Of a DNA stretch of 64,000 bases, positions 52,313 through 64,000 are shown one piece after another. The position numbers and the translations under genes are program-made. Positions within the stretch are counted from its first letter, which is position 1, and the number at the start of each line of letters is the position of its first letter. Source of the stretch: Linepithema humile (lineage: Eukaryota > Arthropoda > Insecta > Hymenoptera > Formicidae). The notes under the pieces are model-generated. The model was given only the letters and a program-made list of their open reading frames with translations, did not search any database and had not been told where the DNA came from. The stretch is from contig NC_090131.1 in assembly GCF_040581485.1 (NCBI RefSeq), forward strand, positions 29,696,032 to 29,760,031. The letters are read 5' to 3'.

Positions 52313-52318
52313 GTGAGC
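52313..52318 (+). other. candidate splice donor of a futsch-like 5' leader exon
   Basis: The sequence ataaccag|gtgagc is a strong donor consensus on the strand of the futsch-like gene. Joining it to the acceptor at 54940 (cgttgcag|caATG) would remove a 2.6-kb intron and leave the ATG one base into the second exon. The transcription start is not determined. Confidence 0.3.
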
Positions 52319-52424
52319 GCACTTCTACTGGAACTTGGTCTCCGAGGCCTCGCGAGTCGATCGAAATTCCCCGCGCGGCCGCCGGCCGGGGGACGTTTAA
52401 CCGGGTCATCGACGGTGACGGAGG

Positions 52425-52498
52425 GACGCACGGACGGACGGACGGACGGACGGACGGACGGACGGACCGACGGACGGACGGACGGACGGACGGACGGT
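52425..52498. repeat. (GGAC)n microsatellite
   Basis: Some 17 ggac units with one interruption (ggaccgac). The minus strand reads as Arg-Pro-Ser-Val repeats, an artefact of the repeat. Confidence 0.95.
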
Positions 52499-53476
52499 CG
52501 TGGCATATGCAATTCTGACGAAATTTCCGCTGACGATTTCTCGCCCGCGATATGACGTATGGATTTTACCGGCCGCTGCCGCCGCCGCCGTCGTCGGGCG
52601 GCCTGCGAGAGGGGGCGACTTGTTACTAAGGGGGTGCACTGCAGTCAACGGTGCATGGTGGGGTGGTTCGCCGGTTTTCTCTCCGTAGTGCAACTCGATA
52701 TTCTCGATTGCGGAGGAGGAAGAAGAGGAAGAAATAAAGAAAAGAGAGAGAGAGAGAGAAAAAAAAAAGGAAAAAGACAGAGCGGCGGGAATTAATCGAG
52801 AGAGTGCTACGTCGGTGTCTGACCACGTTCAGGTATCGTGGCGGCGTGTCTGACCGGGTATCGACAATCATCCCTTCAGCGATTGAGCGTACACGTCGGC
52901 CGCGCGCAGCGATCGATCGCGATTCGCGGCGCGCACGTTTCCGGTCGACCTCCAGTCATCTCCAGTCAGAATTTGGATCAATGATCTAAGACTGTAACGC
53001 GGTGGACACCCGGCATCGTGGCCGTCCTGCGCACTGCGCCTCCGGCAGGATGTGGTAGCGCTCCGCTCGGACGGCTCGCGTAAATCCTGCGCGCGATGCC
53101 GGCGCCGTGCGTGCGTGCAGTGCGATCGCGGCGCCGACTCGTCGAAGGAAGCAGGAATCTCGGGATTCTTCCGCGACTATACCCTCGCCGCGATCCGCGA
53201 CCATAAGCGACTGCGAGTTTGCGAGTTTCGCCGCGGACTCGTTTCCTTTTTTTTGCGCGCGCGAAGCTTTCCACGCGAGGCTTCCCGAGGCTCTCCTCTC
53301 CCGGAAAACTGATTTTTCCTTTCGTCGAAAAGCTCAGATTCTCAGTAGGGTTTCGACGGCAATCTCATCGACGTTCGGCTTAGCCGCAGAAAGGTTAGAT
53401 GCGCTATACTTTATGATCGTACGCAGCCGGTGCATCCTTCGCCTTGAGATGTCCGACTTGGCTGATGACATACATT

Positions 53477-53505
53477 TCTCTCTCTCTCTCTCTCTTTCTC
53501 TCTCT
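53477..53505. repeat. (CT)n microsatellite
   Basis: TC dinucleotide run with one ttt interruption. Confidence 0.9.
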
Positions 53506-54940
53506 ATTCAAATCTCTATTTCTATATATAAATCTATATACAGATAGATCTCTAAATCTGAATAAATTTTTCTTGAAATTTTTAGCAGTATGAACAAATA
53601 AAAGAATAAACCATCTGAATTTTGTTGAATCCTAAACACGAATGTCTTTGTTAAAAATCGCTTAATAATTTTTATCTTCATATATATATTTCAATTGAAG
53701 AGCGGAACTGACATCTCTTTCCTCGTATTCGTAATCGCTCAGGTCTATAAAAAAAAAAAATAGATAAAATTGCCCGTTAATAAGATCTTCGTTAACTCGC
53801 GAAACGGCAGCGAGTCACACGTAATTCTTCACGTCGGAAGAGAGCCGAGAGTTTTTAACGCCGGCGCGAAGGATTGATCGTCGCCCGTCGTAAAGTTTAC
53901 CGGTACACACGGTCGCCGGCCATAAAGCCGCGTATCATGGGGGTAATATTGCGACTACATCCTTTTTACGGGGACGGGATTACGATCATGACCGCGTACG
54001 ACCTACGAAGAAGAGAAGCGAGGCAAGAGAGAGCGGCGCTTTGTGCCTCGCCAACCCCTTGTCGTTACGCTTTGCCTCGGCCCTTGCCGCTTCTATTTCG
54101 GCCCCGAGTTTGTTTCATCTCCCATCTCATACGCAATGCAGATGGAGCGTCCGCACGAGCGTCTGGTGCCGTTCGAGTAGAAACGGCGGAGTGGCATCGC
54201 GCGGCTCGAGGATGGACTTAACGAACGGATCAGAGTGATGGAATATAAATCGTCCAACTGGAACCTTTACGCACTCGCTAACCGCGCCGCGTCCGACGCG
54301 TTAATTGCAATTAGCATCATGCGTGCGGCACACGTATACTAATAGAAAGCAGCGACCGTGATAACATTGAGTCGGTCTGCCTTCGCCTCAGCGCGATATA
54401 AAAAAAAAAAAAAACTTTACTTTCACGAAAGCATCGAAGCCTCTTCTCTATTTCGTATATTCTCGCGAGGAATTCTTCGCGGCAATTTTCGTTTCGCTTT
54501 GCCGAATCGCGAATCTGGCTATTCTCGTGACTTGAGAGTTAAATATATCGCGTTAGTAGTTAGAGCGTTAAATAGAAGCGAGGAGAAGAATAAATAGCGG
54601 CGCACTTAAAAGGGGCGGATTAGATTAAAAGCCGGAGACAAGCGGTCTGACGGTAGTCTAACAGCTTCTCGCGGTTAACCGTTGCTCGAGATCCATCCAG
54701 TTAACGTTCAGACATAAAGGGCGAAACTTTCTGATCAGCATACCTTTATCCGAATTGAGGAATACATTATCGTAATATTGGTCAACGACGCGGTTAATCT
54801 TCGATACAGATTAGATACAGCGGCATAATAGATACGCTTTTTCCGGATAGCGCGCGGTTGCGTGGCGAAAATGAAAGATATAAAAAAAAGATTATTCCGA
54901 GGGGAAAGCGAATTAATCTACGATCGTGTAACGTTGCAGC
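53506..54940. other. probable leader intron of futsch-like gene
   Basis: Non-repetitive sequence ending in a good acceptor (taacgttgcag). It contains CpG-rich patches at 53800-54330 and no recognisable coding exon. Confidence 0.35.
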
Positions 54941-54941
54941 A

Positions 54942-55209
54942 ATGAGTACCACGGATCCCACCGGGGAGGGCGGAGGAGGGGGAGGAGGAGGGGAGGGTGC
55001 TACGACGACAAATGCCGAACAGAACGCGTCTCCGAGCGCGCCGATCACCGGTGCGGCGGTGCCGGTGCAGGCGGCCGCTCAGCAACAACAGCAGCAACAG
55101 CAACAACACCCGCCGCCGTCGCCCTTGAGTGGCTGCTACCTCCTCGTGGTGCTTCCTGAGCCTCATACCGCACAGCACAAGGATCTGATTCTGAACCGCC
55201 TCGCGAAAG
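54942..55209 (+). CDS. futsch: futsch/MAP1-type microtubule-associated protein, first coding exon
   Basis: Only the first 89 codons are in the window. The frame starts MSTTDPTGEGGGG and continues with a Gly run (residues 8-16) and a poly-Gln stretch (about 50-58). It reaches a conserved segment, LSGCYLLVVLPEPHTAQHKD, followed by LILNRLAKG. This last part is the start of the conserved N-terminal domain of MAP1/futsch proteins, which bind microtubules in axons and synapses. The acceptor one base before the ATG and a consensus donor (aag|gtaagc, phase 1) define the exon, so leader exons must lie upstream. The rest of the gene lies to the right of the window; family members are very large. Identification rests on recognising the short conserved segment. 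Confidence 0.72.
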
Positions 55210-57152
55210 GTAAGCGATGGAATTTCGCATTGCGCGCTTGGCCGCATGCAAATTGAATTAACCCAATACTTTCGATTGAAAAAAATCGATACGGGGATAC
55301 AATGCTAAAGACCCCTCTGTTCCTCCTGCGCGTGAGAGACACGAGCTTTACGCGTGCACGGTTATCGCGACGACCCCCGCGATATACGTTATCAGTCCAG
55401 CAGCACGCATTAACGTATGCGTACGATTACGCCTGATACACGTAATTATTGTTACATGAGAATCGCCGCTCGCATAATCGGGGCCGGCTATTAATAAGTG
55501 TCAGACACGAATAGGCTATTGCTGATAAGAGTAGCATGCAGCTTGACCGAGAGCGCACCTGCAACCGCACTGCACCGGCTCGTAAGCTCGTAGTTTCCTT
55601 TCATTTCGATGACATCGAGATTTCAGGATTGGAGAACGCGCGTATCCGTCGCGTCGCGTAGACGCTTCCTGGATGCGTACACAACGGCACCTGTCTAACG
55701 GTGCTTGTCCTCCTCCGCGCATATTTTTTCCGAGTTATCTTACAAGCCGGACGAACGGTTAGTGACGGCTTCGTGTTGCTAGGCAGATCATAAAGCCGGT
55801 TTCCTTTTTTTTTTTTTTTCGGTTCGCGAAGAGGAAATCGACGTCGCGCGTGGCTCGTTTATTTCTAATTGTCCACCATTGAATGCTCGAGTCGCGGCGA
55901 GCGCTAATCCCATCGAGAGCTCGCTCGTTTATACATTTTTCTCGTAGGTGTGCACGTACGCAGCCGGCACGGTGCCGGTAAAATGAACAATGCGACGGAC
56001 ACGCTTCCTAATTGCGCGAGAAAGGCGCGTACTCGCAAGCGGCGTTGATATTAATTGGATTTATGGCGAGCGTGCCAGGATCGCTCGCGAATCGCTGTAG
56101 TTGTACGAGAGATGCGTGTTGAACAATTGATAAAATTTCTTTTTTATTATATATTAATTTCGTGCGTGGAAAATATACAGAATGTTTTATACGCGTTGTC
56201 TGGAGAAAGCTTATTTGAAAATATAATATTTTTAATATTTTCAAGCAAAATGCATTTTATAAATAGAGAAGCGTTCTTTTTTTTTCCGGAAATGAATAAA
56301 GGATATTTTGCATATATTTTATCAATATTATCATTATTGTCACGAATTTGTCGTTACAATCGCTATATGCGAATATGCGCTTGGGATTCATAAGTAGGTG
56401 CTTCAACGTGGTCTACATATTTAATTAGAAGCGTACAAAAGCTAATAAGGGGAAGTACATCATGGCGCTATATGCTCGCAATAAGAATAAATATACAGTA
56501 TTTTGGAATTTTTATGTTCGAGCATGAAAATAGTATTTCGCTGAAAATAGTATTGATTTTCTTGAAATAAAATAAGATTTAGGTATACAGTTTCTCAGAA
56601 TGGCTCATAAATTTCCGCATTTTTTAGCGTACTGGCATCAAATAATTCACAGTTAGGACAGCAGAATTCTGCAATTTTTTTATGCAGTTGTATTAAAATA
56701 AATATACTAGCACGGCATTTTAAAGAAAGGAGGGGATAAAGAGAAGGAGGGGAAGCCGATGTATGAAGCCCGTATCGTTCGCGTTTTCCGCATTGCGCCA
56801 ACGATGATTTTTAATAGTCGCTCGTCGAGACTTCTCGTTTAGCGTTTATTTGTTGATTTTTCAATCGTTCTGCGCACAAATTGAATAGGCTGCCTCTCCG
56901 CGGTCGTTTGCATTTGCGACGATGATTTTGCGAAATGTCATCTGATAAAATGACGCCGTTGTGCCGCAACTTCGACGTTAATAGAGAACGACGTTTATAT
57001 ACTGAGCGTGCCTGGAATTTAACCTACTGCGATTAAATATTACTGCTTTATTATATATTAAAGCGTCCCATTGCGAACGCAAGGCGTACATTAGCGTTGC
57101 CATTGTGCGAATATAATGAATGCAGGGAACTGCGGGCGAAACTTCACAACTT

Positions 57153-57247
57153 CTTAAATACACTATAAAACGCGCGCGCACGTCTTTAGCAATTTTCCAG
57201 TTCAAGCTCGTTAAGTCTTTGTCACGAGCACGTGAGTCCTCTGATTT
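57153..57247. repeat. dispersed direct duplication, copy 1
   Basis: Matches 57813-57907 at a constant offset of 660 bases with few substitutions and no gaps. Shared words include cgcgcgcgcacg, agttcaagctcg and agtctttgtcacgagcacg. Confidence 0.85.
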
Positions 57248-57812
57248 GTTGTTTCATTGCCTTCGCTTATTGTCCGCAAGTCCAACGTTGTTTTACATTC
57301 GACGGTCTTAACATATCGCTCTTTCAACGCATTCAAAAATTCACTCAAAATTATCGTTAAATTATGAATCTGATAATATGTCATATAATCTAATAATCTT
57401 TATTATTACTACCGCAAAAAGGAAGGTTTTTTTGAATTTAAATTACTTGTGATTTTTTTCCCTCTTTTATGATTATATTTCCTTAATTTCGAAGCGCGCA
57501 CAGGGATCGCTCATGTCGCGGTCCGTCGTCAGAATTTATTTTACTTTGAAATTACATGATGAGAGTGAGCTGATGGAAAAATAGCCGCGCAAAAAAATGT
57601 CCCTTGCGTTTCAAGCTTCGCCGCTTGTTCTTTTCCTCATCAAGAAGAGCAGGAACACTCCGCTGTTCCTTCTCTTCGCGGACCTCCGCGTGGACCTCCC
57701 CTCTCTCTCTCCCTCTCTTCGTGTAAATTTAGCGGTAGATTTCGAACCCGCGAGACACATTCGTTGGCCATTTGTTGCACGTTGTATACCGCGTGCGAGG
57801 CTTCGCCGAGTC

Positions 57813-57907
57813 CTTAAATATCCTCAAAAACGCGCGCGCACGCCTATAGAAATTTTCTAGTTCAAGCTCGTCGAGTCTTTGTCACGAGCACGCGAGTCTT
57901 CTGATTT
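57813..57907. repeat. dispersed direct duplication, copy 2
   Basis: Second copy of the sequence at 57153-57247, in the same orientation. Weaker similarity continues for about 40 bases (cgcttatt, tctgcgag). Confidence 0.85.
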
Positions 57908-60900
57908 ACTCTGATTCACTACCCTCGCTTATTCTCTGCGAGTTTCCTCGATCTTTAACGAAGCGCTAGGAACCTTGAACGCGCAGAGGCAAACGCAAAT
58001 TTACAAAAGGTAACGAAATTTAAATGATCCAACTTTTATTTCGTTGGATTTATATCATCTTTGGACCAAATTTCCGATTGCAAAAGGCTTTTATAGCTGC
58101 CACTGCATTACGGTTCCCTTGCGATTTGCGTCTTCACAAAGACCGAAGGTCCTAAGGACCTTTCGCTTTCAAGGAGCTGAGGAGAAATTTTGTCCGCCCG
58201 AACGGGGGCCTCCTCAAAGGCAAATTGCGACTGTTTGTGCGAGTTCGCGGATCGCGGAATACATCACGGGATATGTAGCGTGATGTACCGCGATATTAGA
58301 TTGTAGAGGGAAAGCGGCTTTTGGAAAAGGATATTTTCCGCTTTGCGTTATCCTTTGGACATCCCATTTAGCTCTGTCCCGCCATCGAGCGTTGTGATAC
58401 CCTTTTTTTTCCCTCTCCACCCTCGTACGTTTTATGCGAGACACTTTGCGTGAATCGCAAAGTCCACGTGCCGTGCATGCGGAAATAATAATAGCAATTT
58501 ATTTTCGACAGACGACTCACCCTTTTAAAAGGGGACTTTTCGCCCGTTTAATAATTCAGGCGCGCTCGTGCCAAAATTTTTACCCGAAAAGCAAACGTAT
58601 GTGTCGTAAATTTCATTTATCGCTCTTCGATAATCAAATTTCATCGCATATCTGTAACATGCATAGATGTACATATGTTTGGACGGTCGAAAAATTCTAA
58701 AATGACAAATTTCCCGATTTCTTGATTTCTTTTAATTCTAAGCCGTTCTAAGTAATGAAGAATCATGATTGTGGTGCGTATATTATTACGCACATGAAAG
58801 ATTATCTCTATATATCCACAAGATCTCCTCGGTCGACCTGTGTTCATACGAGCGCGCAAAAGTGTGCACACGTGTGTACATTATCTCGCGTTGTACTTCT
58901 ATTCTCCGCTCTACTAGAACGGACCGGGGGTTACGGGCCTTAAATGTCTGTTTGTATTTATAGAGCGACATATACTTCGGGGAAGCTCTTCTTTCGCCGA
59001 TCTCGACGACGATATGTCCCTGATGTCGCGTCGACTCTCAGTCTTGTCTCTGCTTGCGAGTCGAAATTCATTTCTATGAACAAATAAAAAGCGCTCCTTC
59101 ATATGCTTTCTTATCGCTCCTTAGATTTACGTTTATATTTTTAGCTATGACAGATAACAGAAATAAATATCAGACTGTGCCGAAGGGCAATAAAATATTT
59201 TTACATTCTAATTTTATTTCAAAAAAATTATTATATGATTTTCTCTTTATTTTTTTTCAATTATTTGGGGCACGATTTTATACATTTTTTTTTGTCAGCA
59301 GTTGTCGATCATGTAAGTCATTTTCACGATAATTTCACGCTTTCGGAAAATTATCTAGCGGACACAATATATATTGCTGAACGTTATCATCAATCGCATT
59401 TTAGACATGGCTCGCCTCAAATCCGTTGACACTGCAGAAAAATGGACAAAAACGTGTCCCCGAAGCCACTGACCGTATCATTATCAAGGCTAGGAAACGC
59501 TATGTTCGCGATTTCTTTTATCGAAGACTTTTTCTCATCATTAGTACGATTCTGTGTATAATCGCATTAACTTTGAGAAGCATTAAAGGCAAAAATATGT
59601 TTCTTTACAAGAAGTTGTACAAAAATGAATAGCAAATGACATTTTCATATAATAATACAAGTTTCCAATGATCTTTTAGCGCGAAATTACTCTTTCTGTG
59701 ACAGAATACTGCCAAAAAACGATAACCGCACGCAACTATAATTTCGCAAATCGATAATAATTCGATATTTATACCAATTGCGGCGCAAACAAAGAGGCCT
59801 AAATGTTTCGTAGAATTCAGACTATGTCATGCGGGACTTCGCATACACGCAACTTATTCCCATGCCGTGCGTGACGCACCTTCCATCGCGAGGTGCATAT
59901 TTGATTAGAAATGCCATTCATTATGAACGTCGGGTGATAGCACGGCGATGATAGCTCGTCAAAATTCACGCGATCAATTTTCTTTTTCCACAAAAAGGCG
60001 ATCGATACTCATAGATTTATATAGATACTTTTTGCATTTAAAATTGATGAAGTGAAATAGAAAACAGAATATGAATAGAAATAGACAGAAATCTAGTTCA
60101 CCGGGAAACAGTTTCGATTGCTGATGTCGATTTGACGAGGTGAATACACGGAACAATTTTCATCCGCGCGTCCGATCAATTGGCGGCGGGTTATCGGCTC
60201 TAAATATTCATATAATTATCCGTGTCCGCATACTGAAAATTCGCACGCGCGACCGATCGCTCGTGTGTAACGAGCGCACGTTGTAAACACGTATACCGGC
60301 ACGTACAACCCTTATGTGCACTACATAGTACTCGATGTTTGGATTATCGGCTTCTCGAAATGCCGACAGGTCAAAGTGTATCTATAGCGCGCTGCGACTG
60401 CACCGCTCGTTCGCTGAGATTCGGTAAATAATCCCTTGACGAAAGGGACCGCAAATCAGGACTTGTCACTACAAACGCATAGTTAAACGCTCGTGAAGTT
60501 TTTGCAAACATTTATATTTGCGCCCGTTCATCCATCATCCGGGAATCAAGTTTGTATGCGCATCAGATATCGATTTCGATAGAGAAAGCTTGTCATTAAT
60601 ATGGAACATCATGAAATTAATTTCAGCCGTGTAACATTTTCTCTATATAATATAACGTATATTATATAAGTAATTTCCGCGATAACAATATTCGCCGCAC
60701 ATTTTAAGCAAGTGTTACGTAATACATATAAATAAGTTGCATGTGGTAGCCTGTTAGAGGAAATTGATCGACTTTCCAACCGTGCCATCTACGGATTTAC
60801 GAAATAAATTGGATAAAACGCCAAAATATAACACGATAAATTCGGAGTCTTTTTTTTTTAAATGAGATGACAATTTTATTACACATTTTACGAGCAAAAT

Positions 60901-60944
60901 TAACAACATATTTTTCGAATTATACTTAATTAGTTCAAAAATTA

Positions 60945-60958
60945 GTTTCCATGGAAAC
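60945..60958. promoter_or_regulatory. RFX X-box-like palindrome
   Basis: GTTTCCATGGAAAC is a perfect 14-base palindrome that fits the X-box consensus bound by RFX transcription factors. It stands in the intron of the neuronal futsch-like gene. Confidence 0.4.
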
Positions 60959-60960
60959 AA

Positions 60961-60992
60961 ATTTTTCGCAATAATGCATTATTGCGAAAAAT
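60961..60992. repeat. perfect 32-bp palindrome
   Basis: The half atttttcgcaataatg is followed by its exact reverse complement. It begins two bases after the X-box-like palindrome. Confidence 0.9.
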
Positions 60993-62266
60993 CTTACAGT
61001 TGTTAATATATTCTTTAATTTCCACTTTCTACTTATAAATATTTTGGTATTAAAGCTTTGCTATTGGATATGATTTATTGCCGGCAATAATATTACAAGA
61101 ATTGATGTCGCGTAATTTCCATACAATATGTGCATTGATTCGTATACGTATACTAATTATTGTGATTGAAAAACATTTATTCATGCCGTCCGTCATTTCG
61201 TCACGCTAAACGGAGCATTCGTGAAATTGAAGAATCTTTAATAGCGGTCGTAAATAGCACGGACTCCTCTTTATTGCAAAAATTATTTTAGCCGTAATTT
61301 GTGTTGTTTTCCGAACGATATAATTATTTGTATGTAAAATACGGAGGTTAATATTAAACAAACTGAGATCCAGGGGCAAAAAGTTCAACTCAAATTATTT
61401 ATGTTACCGACATTTGCAGAATTATTAACGCATGAAGTAAATTTCAACATCAGTTAACTCTCACGAAGAGAATACTGCGCGTTTGCGCGCTGTTAATGGG
61501 CAGCGTGCGCAATTAGTGAGTAGAACCACATGCGTCGCGACGGTGTTTAATTAAACACAAATTTGTTTCTGCGTTCCTTCTTGCTGTGAAAAAGGAAGAT
61601 CGCGAGTGCAAGATGAAATTTATATACGTCGTTAATGGAATAATTTCTATATTTAAGATGTGACATTTTATTTTTGCTCGATATTTGGGATATAATATTT
61701 CACAAGAAATACGCTGTAGTTCTGTAAAAAGAAAAAAAGAAAGCATAAAAGGAGAACAATGCAGTATCAGATGTGGGTAACCAAGAAATATAATAATTCG
61801 CAGACGGGGAAAAGGTGAAAAATGGTCAAGGAGAAAAGGCGGTAAAAGGAGTCATAAAAGAGTTATATAGATCGATTGGCTTTTTTGTTCGAAATAAATG
61901 CATCAGGACGCGGCAACAATATAATTACAGGCACTCCGTATAAAGATAACGAAAGTTTGCGGAGAAAGAGCCGACGACGAGGCAAGTCAAAAGGAAGGGA
62001 ATTTTAATAAGAAGAAAAAGAGCTGTGGATCTGCGGGCGGAAATGAGAGAGTGGAAGGATGGAGGATGGCTCGTGCTTGAAAGAAGAAGAAAATAGGGGG
62101 TGGGTAGCAGACAGAGAGGCAGGGAGGGTCGTATAGCGATCGGAGCGAAGGGTTGCGAAGGGAGAGAAAGGGCGACACGTGAGAGGAGGGCGGGAAAGGA
62201 GCGTAAAACGGTGAAAGGACGAGAGGCAAGACGATGTGGGAGGAAGAGGTCGCAAAAAGGAACGGG

Positions 62267-62267
<1 letters not shown>

Positions 62268-62308
<41 letters not shown>
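62268..62308. repeat. (ACG)n microsatellite
   Basis: About 13 gac/acg triplets. It gives poly-Thr, poly-Arg, poly-Ser and poly-Val frames that are not evidence of genes. Confidence 0.95.
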
Positions 62309-62309
<1 letters not shown>

Positions 62310-62642
62310 CAACGAGGGTAGGCGAGAGAGGGCGAGAGTGTAGCTGTAGGTTGATGCGGCATGCGCATGTTGGTACCTGCCTACGGCCACATCCCCGCAG
62401 TCCCAGAACTTCGATCAATAATCCATCCACTCCGGCTCAGAGTGAAAACTGTCGCTAAGCCGAAATAACGATGTCATTTCATCTTCCTTGCCGGCGCGCG
62501 ATCGAAACCGAGCGCAACGTCAACGTCGGTAAATAAAAGAGCAGGACGGGAGAGAGAGAGAGGGAGAGAGACGGAGAAAAGTACATCGTGCAGGTGCACC
62601 GGAGAAACTTAAGAAATGAAAGAGCAAAGACAGCGGAGCGGC

Positions 62643-62661
62643 GGGGGGGGGGGGGGGGGGG
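62643..62661. repeat. poly(G) tract
   Basis: Run of 19 G bases on the plus strand. It may be prone to length error in assemblies. Confidence 0.9.
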
Positions 62662-64000
62662 CGGGAGGGAAGAGTAATAGTGAAGATTGATGAATCGGCG
62701 AAATGCATCCCAATCTCATAAATTAAAATTAAAGAGAGGACTCGCCTTCGACTCTTAATGAAAACGGAGCAATGTAAAATCTCTACGCGTCACCAATGTA
62801 ACTTGCACTCGGATACTTATGAATTGTGTGCCTTGTCCTTCGTCGGCTTGTTGAATAATTTTGCGGTCGAAATTAGTCGCGATGCAACAAAGCGCAATTC
62901 ACTGAAGCAGGCTTTAAGAGGCGGGAGCGAGATGAGATGAGAGAGAGAGGCGTTCTTATCGAGTGAAAAGCGCACTTTCGCAAGGTCGTTATTCACGGGT
63001 CGAAGTATAATTTGGCGGCGAAGGGCGTGTACTCTGTCTCGAATTTCTAATGAGGATTAAAAGTTTTAATTTTGCGTTCTGCGAAAACGAGGCGCTTTAC
63101 GCCTCGCCCACGCGCCCGTGTAAACTACAAAGTTATCCGACGTGGAAGACGTCTAATCCTTTTAGTGACAATTTAATAATGTTCGACAAATTGCGCCCGA
63201 CAGAGATCCTTTGTTGCCGCTTCAGTGAGCACTCTTGTGGCGAGTTTGTAGAAACAACGTCGAGAAAGGTGCGCATTACCAGACGACAAAATCTTTACGA
63301 GGGTGCTGCGGAGACGTAGTTTCCGGGGAAACTGTATCCGACGTGGCTGTCTTTCATGGATCATCAAGCGATTATATTACTGACCTAAATCCCGCGTCAG
63401 GACAATTCGACGGAATGTTAATGGAGTCATCGCCGAGCAAAATTGCCACTGTCGGCTGTCAGATGCAATTAGCCTTTATTAGTAGACCTGGAAGGAGAGG
63501 AGGGGAGGGAGCGATAAATCGTTTCATCTAAGGGAAAATATACGAGGTGTCTTTTATCTAGCAAAAATTTTGACTGGACGTCGCGTTGAGCAAGTCTAGT
63601 GATTAAAGTCTTAATTGAAAAAGATGAGCTGAGGTGAAGTATTACAATGTTATTAAAGAAGCGGGTATAATTTTATTATGTAGGAGACATTTATTTTCAG
63701 TTCGTGTCAGCAGGGTTAACGTTGTGGAAAAAATTCTCAATGCTGCGTTATATATATTCTACACGTTATATGTCCCTAGTGTTATTTAATATCATATAAT
63801 ATTCTATCTATTTTATTATATTCTGACATTATGTAATGTCGGAGATATATATGCTTATATATATGTGTATATAAAAATTATATCGCACACTGTATTACAT
63901 CGTCACGCACATCACGCGTTTTGCTTGTGTTCGCATGATTTCACAGAATACATACAAGAATAAAATTCACCGCGTTTATTCCATCAGATTTATCAAATGT

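Larger units (their letters stand above)
50701..53500. promoter_or_regulatory. CpG-rich block, likely promoter region of futsch-like gene
   Basis: GC and CpG content jump well above the flanks, and simple repeats cluster here: CGCT, GTC/GCC, CT and GGAC runs. The block lies 1.4-4.2 kb upstream of the futsch-like start codon on the same strand and contains a good donor site (52312/52313). Such blocks often cover promoters of long neuronal genes in Hymenoptera. The assignment is inference. Confidence 0.35.
55210..64000 (+). other. first coding intron of futsch-like gene (partial)
   Basis: No acceptor joined to a MAP1-like continuation is seen before the window ends. The interval holds CpG-rich and AT-rich stretches, a 95-bp direct duplication, palindromes and simple repeats. 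Open frames here lack recognisable domains. Independent small genes inside the intron cannot be excluded. Confidence 0.5.

Noticed and set aside
52213..52512. Minus-strand frame encoding Arg-Pro-Ser-Val repeats
   Set aside because: Direct product of the (GGAC)n microsatellite.
61925..62430. Three overlapping minus-strand frames with poly-Arg, poly-Val or poly-Ser
   Set aside because: They are the three readings of the (ACG)n run; no start context, splice structure or domain supports a gene.
1..64000. Search by eye for tRNA genes, rRNA, known insect microRNAs and CRISPR arrays
   Set aside because: No tRNA B-box in a cloverleaf context, no familiar microRNA sequence and no regularly spaced repeats were seen. 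A covariance-model scan could still find divergent cases.

Overview
The window is nuclear DNA of an insect, most likely a hymenopteran and probably an ant. Genes are split by short AT-rich introns with GT/AG borders. Long AT-rich tracts alternate with CpG-rich blocks full of simple repeats, and the proteins are the conserved insect set. There is no sign of bacterial organisation, CRISPR arrays or a viral genome.

The first half is gene-dense. Left to right it holds: the 3' part of a CYHR1/ZFTRAF1 zinc-finger gene (+); an 18-exon receptor guanylate cyclase of the Gyc32E type (-, 3121-12967); mitochondrial-type iPLA2-gamma/PNPLA8 (+, 15622-19194); a transposon-rich block (a PIF/Harbinger remnant with MADF partner, a palindromic MITE, a transposase fragment); a 5'-truncated CYP4-type P450 (-); ribosomal protein eL29 (+); phosphomevalonate kinase (+); the decapping enzyme DCP2 (+); and heme oxygenase (-, 30828-32169). 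Most exon models were joined by hand: splice phases close at every junction, and the complete reading frames divide exactly by three.

From about 33 kb to 54.9 kb I recognise no coding gene. This part contains a foldback element, a 183-bp tandem duplication and, at 50.7-53.5 kb, a CpG-rich block with many simple repeats. That block probably holds the promoter and 5' untranslated exon of the next gene. The first coding exon of a futsch/MAP1-type microtubule-associated protein lies at 54942-55209 (+). The rest of the window is then its first coding intron, with a 95-bp direct duplication and an RFX-like X-box palindrome.

The genes are housekeeping or signalling genes with no operon-like link. 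The most unusual observations are these: the last ten codons and the stop of heme oxygenase lie inside a TTAA-flanked piggyBac-like MITE; that enzyme also lacks the distal Asp known from mammalian enzymes; a TA-flanked MITE begins two bases after the DCP2 stop; an in-frame 75-nt exon may be inserted in the receptor domain of the guanylate cyclase; and a near-perfect 99-bp palindrome sits just upstream of RpL29. I found no convincing new multi-gene system.
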